This document shows positions 1 to 7,700 of a stretch of DNA of 23,556 nt, piece by piece. A model generated the notes under the pieces. It ran no database searches. It saw nothing but the letters and a program-made list of their open reading frames with translations, and was not told the DNA's origin. The stretch lies in NCBI GenBank assembly GCA_964434165.1, contig CAYSUS010000108.1, positions 1 to 23,556 of the forward strand, read 5' to 3'. Numbering within the stretch: position 1 is the stretch's first letter; every line of letters starts with the position of its first letter. Origin of the DNA: CAYSUS01 sp964434165 (lineage in GTDB: Bacteria; Planctomycetota; Planctomycetia; Pirellulales; Thermoguttaceae). The position numbers and the translations under genes are program-made.

Positions 1-972
1 GGCGCCGGCGTGCTTGACCACGTTGAACAGCAGTTCCCGGACCGACTGGAAGAGCAGCGTGCGGTGGTCCTCGTCCGTGGGCTCGGCCTGCGGGTCCACC
101 TCGACCTCGACTTCCAGCCCGTGCTTCTGCTGGGCATGTCGGCCGAGCCACTGGAGGGCCGGGCCCAGCCCGGCGTCCTGCAGAATGGGTGGGTGCAGCT
201 CGACCGTCAGGGTGCGCGAGGCCTCGATGGCTTCCTCCAGGACCCGGTCCACCTCGCCGCACGAGTCCTGCAGGACCGCGTCGCCCAGTCGGCCCCGTAG
301 CGAGCCGAGCTTCAGTCGAGCGGCCACGAGCAATTGCTGCAGGTCGTCGTGGAGCATCTGCGCCAAGCGCCGCCGCTCCCTCTGCTCCACGCGGCTGAGC
401 TTGGCGGCCAGGCTGCGAAGCAGCTCGGCGCGGCGCTGGGCCTCGGCCGTGCGCGCGGCCACGCGCTCCTCCAGCACGTCGCGCTCCTGCTTGAGCTGGC
501 GCTCGCTGCCGCGCGCAGCCGCCTCCTGCTTCCCGCTTTCCACGACCTCCAGGCGGAGCACGCCCTCGCGACGCCGCGCCCCCAGCAGCAATCGCACCAG
601 GCCCGGAATTGTGCCTCGGGGCAGCGGTCCGACCAGCCGGGACCCGCCGCCGGCCGCCGCCTGAAGACGCTGGCCGCAGGCGCCGGCCGGATCGGCCGCC
701 ACGAGAACCGGGGCCTCCAGGCCAGCGGGAAGCTGCTCCAGCGCGCCGCGCAGGGCGTCCTCGTCTTCCGGCGGCAGCGAATCGGGCAGGACCACCGCGA
801 TCGCCGCCCCGCGGCGCAACTGCGCGCAGAAGTCGTCGATGCCCGCACACCACGCGACCCTCGAAGCGAACGGCTCCAACGCGGCCACAAGCGCCGCGGC
901 GTCCGCCTCGCCGCGCGCGAGAATCACCACGCGGTCCGCCGCCGTCGTGTTTTCCGTGTCGCCGGCTGACAT
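1..972 (-). CDS. NarL/DesK-type sensor histidine kinase, 3' end beyond window
   Basis: A sensor kinase of the HisKA_3 class, which normally autophosphorylates on His and passes the phosphate to a LuxR-type response regulator. The frame is open from an ATG at 972 to the window edge, giving 324 residues. Residues 14-130 form a receiver-like domain lacking a clear acidic pair and lysine, a module seen at the N-terminus of many hybrid kinases. Residues 145-200 are a charged, probably coiled-coil linker. The H-box is RRRLAQMLHDDLQQLL with the phospho-acceptor at His208. The ATPase domain begins near 290 and shows the N-box RELLFNVVKHAG (Asn317); the G-boxes lie off the window. No membrane segment is visible, so it is probably cytoplasmic. 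The Shine-Dalgarno before 972 is weak. It lies 71 bases downstream of the PRC-barrel gene in the same direction. The partner regulator is not in the window. Confidence 0.9.
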   Translation of the reverse strand, partial: MSAGDTENTTAADRVVILARGEADAAALVAALEPFASRVAWCAGIDDFCAQLRRGAAIAVVLPDSLPPEDEDALRGALEQLPAGLEAPVLVAADPAGACGQRLQAAAGGGSRLVGPLPRGTIPGLVRLLLGARRREGVLRLEVVESGKQEAAARGSERQLKQERDVLEERVAARTAEAQRRAELLRSLAAKLSRVEQRERRRLAQMLHDDLQQLLVAARLKLGSLRGRLGDAVLQDSCGEVDRVLEEAIEASRTLTVELHPPILQDAGLGPALQWLGRHAQQKHGLEVEVEVDPQAEPTDEDHRTLLFQSVRELLFNVVKHAGA

Positions 973-1043
973 GGCTTGCTGAAACCGGTCCCCATCATAC
1001 CGTCCGCCGCCTCGCGTCGCGAGCGCGCATGCGCGCGGTCCGG

Positions 1044-1766
1044 TCATCCCCCCTGCTCCCGCGCGATCCAGTACTTGGGCTGGCCGTAGTAATCGAAAAG
1101 GACCTCCTCGTACGCGCGGTTCACCGGGGCGTCGGGCGCGTACTCGGGGCTTTGCCCCACACGCTCGCGCGGCAGGCCGAGGAACACGGTCTGATCGATG
1201 TGGCGGATCTCGTCGGCCCAATCGGGCGCCAACAGCACCTGGCGGCCCGGCAGCCACGTGCCCGTGTCGACGACGAGGTAGCGAAACCGCCAGGGCTCGG
1301 GCTCGACGGCCTCCTCGTCAACGATCAGGTCCTTGATCTGGCCGATGCCCCCGTCGCTGGCCTGGACGTGATAGCCGATCACCTCGCGGGCGCTGCGCAG
1401 ATGGGGGTCGCCCTCCTCCTCGTCTTCCAGCGAGGAAGGAGCCGCCCAGCCGTGTCCCCAGCCGTAGTACTCGGACAGGGCCTTCTGCTTCTGGCGCGAG
1501 ACCGGCATGTCGGCTTCCAGCGGCGGGCTCTGCTCGACCTGCCGCTGGGTGAGGGTCGTCCACAGGCGGCGGGCCGGCCACTCCCGCTGCTCGACGATGC
1601 TCGGCGCGAGGATCACCCGGCGTCCACGGAGCCAGCCGCCCGTGTCGATCACCAGGTAGCGGACGCCCCACGAGCGGTCGCGGAACATCAGGTCGTGGAG
1701 CGTGCCCAGGTGCTCCTGCGGGTTCTGAAGATCCGTTCCCCATATGCTCGACGCGGCAAGCAGCAT
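1044..1766 (-). CDS. Tandem PRC-barrel domain protein
   Basis: A 240-residue protein with two PRC-barrel-like domains, at about residues 8-75 and 126-200. The internal duplication is plain: RYLVIDTGGWLRGRRVILAP in the first half matches RYLVVDTGTWLPGRQVLLAP in the second. An acidic stretch (LEDEEEGD, near 113-120) joins them. PRC-barrels occur in photosynthetic reaction centre H subunits, in RimM, and in many uncharacterised stress-related bacterial proteins. No enzyme activity is implied. There is no signal peptide. The ATG at 1766 was chosen because GGAAGGAAGAGGA lies just upstream; a longer frame to 2471 runs antisense through the neighbouring gene and is not credible. It is transcribed divergently from the SpoIIAA-like/MarC pair, and the histidine kinase follows it. 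The exact role is unknown. Confidence 0.85.
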   Translation of the reverse strand: MLLAASSIWGTDLQNPQEHLGTLHDLMFRDRSWGVRYLVIDTGGWLRGRRVILAPSIVEQREWPARRLWTTLTQRQVEQSPPLEADMPVSRQKQKALSEYYGWGHGWAAPSSLEDEEEGDPHLRSAREVIGYHVQASDGGIGQIKDLIVDEEAVEPEPWRFRYLVVDTGTWLPGRQVLLAPDWADEIRHIDQTVFLGLPRERVGQSPEYAPDAPVNRAYEEVLFDYYGQPKYWIAREQGG

Positions 1767-2147
1767 GGCAGTCCTCTTCCTTCCAGCGGGCGATGCGCCC
1801 GGCGCCGGCGGATCGGTTTTCGCCTCATGGGATACTAACCGAGCGATCGGCCGCAAGCTTTGGGCAGGCGCCTGAACGCAGCCTGGGAAATTCCCCGACC
1901 CCAAAACGGCGCAGCGGCAAGCCACCCGGCTTCTGGAGCACCCCACACCATGCCGGGGATCGCGACAGAGCGTCTTGCCCGCCCGCCAACCTGTCGCGCG
2001 CAGCCTCGGGGGACGGGCGGTCGGCGGGGACGTCTGGTGTTGAAATCTCCCGCTAAGCCGGATAAGTTCGTCGCTGTGGCACGACCTGTGCTCACTCCCA
2101 AAGGGGAGTGTTCCCAGCCCCATGCCACGAACCGATGGGAGGCCTCG
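1767..2147. other. Divergent intergenic region with nested inverted repeat
   Basis: These 381 bases separate the PRC-barrel gene (leftward) from the SpoIIAA-like gene (rightward) and must hold promoters for both. I see no credible gene. Just upstream of the rightward gene is a nested inverted repeat: inner arms CACTCCC (2093-2099) and GGGAGTG (2104-2110) around AAAG, outer arms GTGGCA (2076-2081) and TGCCAC (2123-2128). It ends about 20 bases before the start codon, so it could be an operator or a leader hairpin. No convincing -35/-10 pair was found. Confidence 0.5.
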
Positions 2148-2552
2148 ATGAGCGTTCAGTTCCACCAGGAGGTTGACGGCAAGGTCTTGAGCGTCCGCGC
2201 CAGCGGCAAGCTCACCGCGGACGACTACCGCCGTTTCGCGCCCGAGTTCGAGAAGCTGATCCAGCAGCACGGCAAGATCCGCGTGCTGTTCGAGATGGAG
2301 GACTTCCACGGATGGGAGGCCTCGGCGCTGTGGGAGGACACCAAGCTCGACTTTAAGCATTTCAACGATATCGAGCGCATCGCGATGGTGGGGGACAAAG
2401 CCTGGGAGGAGGGCATGGCCTTCTTCTGCAAGCCCTTCACCACGGCCGAGATCCGGTACTTCGGCCACCACGAGAAGGACCGGGCGCGCCAGTGGATCAC
2501 GGAAGGACTCGTCAGCGCGGAGGAGCAGGCCCAGCCGAGCGGCAACCCATGA
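2148..2552 (+). CDS. SpoIIAA-like / STAS-fold protein
   Basis: A 134-residue soluble protein of the SpoIIAA-like family (Pfam family formerly DUF3478), which adopts a STAS fold. The N-terminus has the family pattern: a beta strand with GKVLSVRASGKLTADDY, then a helix, then KIRVLFEMEDFHGWE. Next comes DIERIAMVGDKAWEEGMAFF, and the C-terminus contains TTAEIRYFGHHEKDRARQWI, all typical. The function of the family is not settled; structures suggest binding of a small or lipophilic ligand rather than anti-anti-sigma activity. The ATG at 2148 is preceded by GATGGGAGG at a good distance, so upstream frame extensions are rejected. Its TGA overlaps the ATG of the MarC gene (ATGA at 2549-2552), implying translational coupling and perhaps joint function at the membrane. 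Confidence 0.88.
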   Translation: MSVQFHQEVDGKVLSVRASGKLTADDYRRFAPEFEKLIQQHGKIRVLFEMEDFHGWEASALWEDTKLDFKHFNDIERIAMVGDKAWEEGMAFFCKPFTTAEIRYFGHHEKDRARQWITEGLVSAEEQAQPSGNP

Positions 2553-3139
2553 CGATCCTCTCCGCGGCGATCCTGCTCTTCCTGGTCATGGATCCCATGG
2601 GCAACGTCCCCGTCTTCGTGGCCCTGTTGGGCCACATGGAGCCGCCCAGGGCCAGGAGGATCGTCGTACGGGAGCTGGTGATCGCCCTGGCCGTGCTGAT
2701 CGTCTTCCTTTTCGGCGGGCGCGTCTTCCTCAACGTCCTCCACGTCTCGGAGCCGGCGCTGGGCGTGGCGGGAGGGGTGATCCTCTTCCTGATCGCGATC
2801 AAGATGATCTTCGGCGGGGCGCGGGACGTGTTCCGCGACACGCCCGGCGGCGAGCCCTTTGTCGTGCCGCTGGCCGTACCGCTGATTGCCGGTCCCTCGG
2901 CCGCGGCGACCGTGCTCCTGCTCATGGCACGGGAGCCTTCGCGATGGCTCCACTGGCTGGCGGCCCTGGTCGGCGCCTGGCTGGTCACCGGCCTCATCCT
3001 GTTGTTCGCGGCATCGTTCAGCCGCGTGCTCGGCGAGCGCGGCCTGAACGCCGTGGAACGGCTGATGGGGATGCTGCTGACTACCGTGGCCGTGCAGATG
3101 TTCCTCAGCGGCGTGCGCGACTTCCTGGCCACGACGTAG
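2549..3139 (+). CDS. MarC-family integral membrane protein
   Basis: A 196-residue inner-membrane protein of the MarC/YhgN family (about 200 residues is usual). The N-terminal LFLVMDPMGNVPVFVALL is the family hallmark, with the conserved DP-GN-P pattern, and PLAVPLIAGPSAAATVLLL is the matching second-half signature. Hydrophobic segments lie near residues 1-20, 39-58, 66-88, 108-126, 134-156 and 172-192, giving about six membrane spans. MarC was once linked to multiple antibiotic resistance, but this was later disputed; family members are now regarded as uncharacterised, possibly small-molecule transporters. Translation is coupled to the SpoIIAA-like gene through an ATGA overlap. It converges on the FHA gene with 64 bases between them, where I see no clear terminator. 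Confidence 0.9.
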   Translation: MTILSAAILLFLVMDPMGNVPVFVALLGHMEPPRARRIVVRELVIALAVLIVFLFGGRVFLNVLHVSEPALGVAGGVILFLIAIKMIFGGARDVFRDTPGGEPFVVPLAVPLIAGPSAAATVLLLMAREPSRWLHWLAALVGAWLVTGLILLFAASFSRVLGERGLNAVERLMGMLLTTVAVQMFLSGVRDFLATT

Positions 3140-3203
3140 GCGGCGCGTGGTGGAGTGCGGCGCGGGGTCTCCGGGTCGTGGACCGGCCCGCCGCGGTTCG
3201 ACC

Positions 3204-3536
3204 TCAAGGCGCCGGCTCGGCCACGCGAAATTCGACGACGAAGTCCATGCCGCCCACGCAGAGCTTATCGCCCGGCCTGAGAGACGCCTGGGTCACCTTC
3301 CTCCCGTTGACGTAAGTGCCGTTCTTGGACTCCAGGTCGCGAACCACCACCGCGTCGTCGCACCTGCGCAATTCGCAGTGCTGCCGGCTGACGTGCGACT
3401 CGTCGAGGCACACGTCGGCTCCGGGGTCGCGGCCGATGATGGCCGGAGAGGCCGACAGCTCCAGCGACAGTCTGGGCCACTCCGCCGGCGCAGTTCGGGT
3501 CGGTTCCTTCAAACACGCAATCAGTTGCACTTTCAT
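3204..3536 (-). CDS. Small FHA-domain protein
   Basis: A 110-residue protein made almost entirely of one forkhead-associated domain (about residues 22-105), which binds phosphothreonine peptides. The conserved loops are present: IIGRDPGADVCL (Gly-Arg), ESHVSRQHCEL (Ser-Arg-x-x-His) and NGTYVNGRKV (Asn-Gly-Thr). It is cytoplasmic with no signal peptide. Such stand-alone FHA proteins usually read out Ser/Thr kinase signalling, which is abundant in planctomycetes; no kinase is in the window. The start at 3536 is preferred over an in-frame ATG at 3557 because GGGGGAA sits about 7 bases before it. It lies 66 bases downstream of the UspA gene on the same strand, so the two are probably co-transcribed. 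Confidence 0.9.
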   Translation of the reverse strand: MKVQLIACLKEPTRTAPAEWPRLSLELSASPAIIGRDPGADVCLDESHVSRQHCELRRCDDAVVVRDLESKNGTYVNGRKVTQASLRPGDKLCVGGMDFVVEFRVAEPAP

Positions 3537-3602
3537 GGTGATTCCCCCATTGAGCACCCCATCCGCCGTCGCGCACGTTCACGCCTCGAGAGACCTCGCG
3601 CT

Positions 3603-4055
3603 TCACGGCATCACGAACTGATGCGCCTCGGGCCGCACCGTCAGGACCGGACAAGGCGCCTTGCGCACCACCTTCTCCGCCACGCTGCCCAGCAGGGTGT
3701 GGGCCAGTCCGCTTCGCCCATGCGTTCCCATCACGATCAGGTCGATCTGCTGATCCCGGGCGTAGCGCACGATATCGACGAACGGCGTGCCCACCGTGAC
3801 CGTGCGCTCGATGTGCCTGACGTGGTCGAACGCCGGGTCGTTCCACGCCTCCAGCTCGCGCCGCGCGCCCTCCTCGGGATGGACCCACTCCTCGGGAATG
3901 GGCCCCACGTAGCCGGGCACGGCGATCGGCGCCACGACGTGCAGCAGGTGGATGTCCGCGTCGAACCGTTTCGCCAGCTCGCAGGCGTAGGACCGGGCCC
4001 GCTCCGACGGCTCACTCAGATCGGTCGGCACGAGGATGCGCTTCAGCGTGATCAT
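3603..4055 (-). CDS. Universal stress protein (UspA family)
   Basis: A 150-residue cytoplasmic universal stress protein, the usual single-domain length. The N-terminus KRILVPTDLSEPSERA is the canonical first strand with the ATP-contacting Asp. The C-terminal half carries DLIVMGTHGRSGLAHTLLGS, fitting the G-2x-G-9x-G(S/T) nucleotide-binding motif, followed by the usual CPVLTVRP strand. The presence of this motif suggests an ATP-binding member. An insertion rich in Pro and acidic residues (about 48-75) replaces the short loop after strand 2. The ATG at 4055 is preceded by GAGGTGA. The FHA gene follows it on the same strand. It probably acts in survival of nutrient or redox stress, but the sequence does not identify the stress. 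Confidence 0.93.
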   Translation of the reverse strand: MITLKRILVPTDLSEPSERARSYACELAKRFDADIHLLHVVAPIAVPGYVGPIPEEWVHPEEGARRELEAWNDPAFDHVRHIERTVTVGTPFVDIVRYARDQQIDLIVMGTHGRSGLAHTLLGSVAEKVVRKAPCPVLTVRPEAHQFVMP

Positions 4056-4487
4056 GGCTCACCTCGCTTGTTCATCGCGCCGCCGCAGCCTGGTTCCGCC
4101 AAACCGTGGCCCGGCGCGAGCGGTTGGATTCCTGGGGCGCCCTTAGCTCCGTATGCACTGAATAGCCCCGCACGATCCTGGGAGGGAAAAGGCAAGGCGC
4201 TACGAAAAGGCCGCAACTCCCGTTCCATCCTCGGGCGCTCACGCGGCGTCTTGAGCGAGGCAGACCGGACCGGTGCGCGCACGCGCCGACAGCGCGTCGA
4301 CGCAAGCCCTTCCGAAAGCCCCGTCCGCGAGGGGGGCGACACTTTGGAAGGCCGGCCGGCCAATGTGTCGCAGTGTCTCGGCGACTCGGGGTCGCGGTGA
4401 CGGATCGAGTCCGCCTGCGTTTTCCGGACCACGACCTCGCCGTCAGATTCCCGCAGAAACCCCTCGCCTCGGCCGTTCGCGCAGGGC

Positions 4488-4567
4488 AAAATGGAGGCCG
4501 CCGGCGGCCCTTGGCCGGCCGCCACGCCGTGTGCGAGGACGGCACGGTGCGGTGTTTCGGCCAGTAG
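4488..4567 (+). pseudogene. Possible decayed 3' end of a PQQ-propeller gene
   Basis: The stretch ends in codons reading EDGTVRCFGQ and a stop, very close to the last residues of the intact gene downstream (ADGAVRCFAGR, stop at 7937). Thirteen bases (gtgcggtgtttcg) are identical at 4547-4559 and 7914-7926. Slightly upstream, in another frame, MEAAGG resembles the DGLAAAEG that precedes this ending in the intact protein, which would need a frameshift. This suggests a remnant of a tandem paralogue whose body is gone. The similarity is short and could be chance in GC-rich DNA, so it is tentative. Confidence 0.35.
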
Positions 4568-4594
4568 CGCTTGCACAGCTCCCGATCATCGAGG

Positions 4595-4613
4595 CCCGAA
4601 GCGTCAGCGAGGG
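4595..4613 (+). repeat. REP-like palindromic repeat, single copy
   Basis: CCCGAAGCGTCAGCGAGGG, identical in 19 of 19 bases to the two inverted copies at 14764-14782 and 14858-14876. It lies in non-coding DNA about 130 bases before the PQQ-propeller gene. The element can fold on itself as CCC/GGG and GC/GC with an internal GAA/GA loop. Read as protein it gives ARSVSEG, a tell-tale of false gene calls over this repeat. Confidence 0.75.
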
Positions 4614-4742
4614 CCCCACGGCGCCTCACGGCATCATGGAAAGGGGAGTTCGACTTCCCTTGATCCATCCCTCGCCTGCGATTCGGGCTGCGATGCCGTC
4701 GGTTCGGCGCGCCAACCCATCTCATATCCAGGAGACAAGACC

Positions 4743-7700
4743 ATGCGGTGTGATTCAATCTTACGTCTCGCCATTCCCTGCCTCGGCGTGCTGCTCTCGG
4801 CGACGATCCTCCAGGCGGAGCATCCAGCCAATACAGGCCCGGCCGCCACGCTGGCGCGGCAGATCCTCGAACAGACCGGCGCCAAGGGCGGCCTGGTCGT
4901 CCACCTGGGCTGCGGCGACGGGCAGTTGACCGCGGCCCTGCGGGCAAATGAACGCTATCTCGTCCAGGGCCTCGATGCGGACGTGGTCCGCGCCCGCCGC
5001 TGGCTCCAGTCGCAGGGCGTCTATGGCCGCGTCTCCGTGGATCGCTTCCCGGGCGACCGGCTGCCCTACACCGACAACGTGGTCAACCTGCTCGTGGTCG
5101 AAGAGCCGGGCGAGGTGACGCGGGACGAGATGATGCGCGTGCTGGCACCCCGCGGCGTGGCCTGCGTTCGTGAGGGGAACGGCTGGAGCAAGCACGTCAA
5201 GCCGTGGCCCGACGACATCGACGAGTGGACCCACTGGCTGTACGACGCCAGCGCGAACGCGGTGGCCCGGGATCGGGTGGTCGGTCCGCCGAGGCGCTTG
5301 CAGTGGGTCGTGGGTCCGCGTTGGTCGCGGCACCACAACACGACGCCGAGCCTCAACGCGGCCGTGTCGGCGCGTGGGCGGATCTTCTACATCAGCGACG
5401 ACGCCCCGCCGGGCTTCGACAACTCGCTGCCCGACCGGTACCACCTCTACGCCCGCGACGCCTTCAACGGCGTGCTCTTGTGGAAGAAGCCGATCGCCGA
5501 TTGGGGCTGGGCGGCCTGGGTGCAGACCATGTACACCAACTTCATGCTCGGACGGCACATGCACCCGATCCACATCCAGCGGCGCCTCGTGGCCGTGGGC
5601 GACCGGGTGTACGCCACGCTGGGGTTCAACGCCCCGGTCGCCGAGCTCGACGCCGCCACGGGCAAGGTGCTCCGCACGTTCGAGGGAACCCGCTACACCT
5701 CGGAGATCCTCCACGACGAGGGCGCGCTGATCCTGAGTGTCAACCGCCAGCCCCAGCACGCCGGGTTCATGGAGAAGGACCCCCCGGTCAAGAAGGCGAT
5801 CAAGATGATCGACGTCGAGTCGGGCAAGCTGCTCTGGGAGAAGGGCGACTACACGGGGATCAGCGTGCGCGGCTCGCCTGTCGAGCGCGTGACCCAGGTG
5901 ACGATGGCCGTGGGGCCCGAAGGGGTGTTCCTCCTCGAGGAAGACGCCGTGGTGGGCCTCGACCGCAAGACGGGCAAGGAGCTGTGGCGCGTCGCCCGGC
6001 CGCAGCGCCCCGAGAAGAAGGTCGCCGACGCCTACCGCAACGACCACACGAACCTCTGCTCGCTCGTCTATTACGACGGACGCGTGCTCTTCGGCCAGCC
6101 CCACGAGCAGGACAAGAAGCCGCCGTGGAACACCACGCAGCCCTCGCACCTGCTGTCGATCGACGCGGCGACGGGCGAGGTGGCGTGGACCGGACAGATC
6201 GGCAACTGGGAATACGGCACGCCGATCGGCATCTACGCGGTCGAGGGCCGCATCTGGGTCCACGCCCATCCGAACGAGCCGTACACGCTCCTGGCCCTCG
6301 ACCCCGCCGACGGCAAGGAGCTGCGGCGGATCTCCACGCGGGCGGTCTTCCAGTCCGGCCACCACCACCGCTGCACGCGGAACAAGGCCACCGAGCGATT
6401 TCTCGTCACCTCGCGCCGGGGCGTGGAGTTGACCGGCTTGGAGGACGGCTCCACGCAAGTCAACCAGTGGATTCGGGGCGAGTGCGGCTACGGCATGCTC
6501 CCCTGCAATGGGCTGATCTACACCACACCACATCCGTGCAAGTGCTTCATCGAGGAGAAGCTATCCGGGCTCTACGCCCTGGCCCCGGCCAGCGAATCCG
6601 GCGCCATCGCGAGAGGCCAACCGGGGAACGAAAGCCCGCGACTGGAGCGCGGTCCCGCCTACGAGGCCGCACGACCCGACGCCGCATCTCACCCCGATGG
6701 GGTTCCTGCCGACTGGCCCACCTATCGTCACGACGCCGCCCGAAGCGGCGCGACGGCCGCGGAGGTCCCCGCGGAGCTGAAGCCCGCCTGGACGACCCAA
6801 CTCGGCACGGCGCCGAGCGCCCCCGTGGTGGCCGGCGGCAAGGTCTTCGTCGCCGCGGTCGAGCAGCACCGCGTGGGCGCCCTGGATGCCGAGGACGGCC
6901 GCTTGCTCTGGAGCTTCACGGCCGGCGCGCGAATCGACACGCCGCCGACCATCCACGCGGGGCTCGCCCTGTTCGGCTCGCGCGACGGCTACGTCTATTG
7001 CCTGCGGGCGACCGACGGGGCGCTCGTCTGGCGACTGCGCGCCGCACCGCAGGACCGCCGCACGGTGGCCTTCGACGGCGTCGAGTCGCTGTGGCCGGTC
7101 CACGGCAGCGTGCTCGTGGTGGACGGCGTGGCCTACTGCGCGGCCGGGCGATCCTCGCATCTCGACGGCGGCATCCGCGTGCTGGCCGTCGACCCGGCGA
7201 CGGGCGAGGTCCTTCGCGAGCAGACCCTCGACACCCCGCTCGCCGCTTCGCAGGACAGCGGCCCACGCGGCGCCCTGGCCGATATCCTCGTGTTCGACGG
7301 CCGGGCGATCTGCATGCGGCAGAACCGCTTCGACCCGGTCGCCGCCGATCGATCGCCGCCCGGGAGAAACGCCCTGCCGCGCCATCTCCTGGCCACGGGC
7401 GGCCTGCTCGACGACACGTGGTTCAACCGCATCTACTGGGCCCTCAACAAGCGGCCCCTGGGGCAGATGCTCGTGTTCGACGGGCAGACGGCCTACGGGA
7501 TTCGCTCGTACGCCAAGCCGGGCGACGTGAACGCCCACTTCGTGCCCGGCAAGGACGGCTACCAACTGTTCGCCCACGACTACCTCAAGCCGCCGACGGA
7601 ACAGAAGCCGGGCGTGAGGCCCCAGCGGCGGCGCAGGAATGCCCCGCTCGTGGACCGCTGGAAGGTGGCCATGCCCATCCGGGCCAGCTCCTTCGCCCTG

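Larger units (their letters stand above)
4056..4742. other. Gene-poor region between uspA-like and PQQ-propeller genes
   Basis: In these 687 bases no frame has credible protein character on either strand; the long open frames are products of high GC. Three things stand out: a probable decayed 3' end of a propeller gene (4488-4567), one copy of the 19-base palindromic repeat (4595-4613), and a small stem-loop GGGGAGT/ACTTCCC with loop TCG (4643-4659, one G-T wobble). The last 12 or so bases are the ribosome-binding site AGGAGA of the next gene. Promoters for both flanking genes must be here, but I could not pick one. Confidence 0.6.

Noticed and set aside
1023..1036. Perfect 14-base palindrome GCGCGCATGCGCGC just after the PRC-barrel stop
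   Set aside because: Alternating GC runs arise often in this composition, the hairpin would need to open its centre, and no U-tract follows. I do not call it a terminator or an operator.
1820..1840. TAGTAT (minus strand) as -10 for the PRC-barrel gene
   Set aside because: There is no -35-like hexamer at 16-18 bases, and a single degenerate hexamer is not sufficient evidence.
1767..2471. N-terminal extension of the PRC-barrel frame to 2471
   Set aside because: It runs antisense through the SpoIIAA-like gene and is low-complexity; the ribosome site directly before 1766 fixes the start.
4643..4659. Stem-loop GGGGAGT-TCG-ACTTCCC as a terminator
   Set aside because: Only two T residues follow and no gene reads into it from the left on that strand; it is noted only as a structure within the gene-poor region.
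4072..4947. Long open frames on the minus strand over the 4056-4742 gap and the start of the propeller gene
   Set aside because: The translations are rich in Arg, Pro and Ala without motifs, and they overlap a well-supported gene in antisense. They are composition artefacts.
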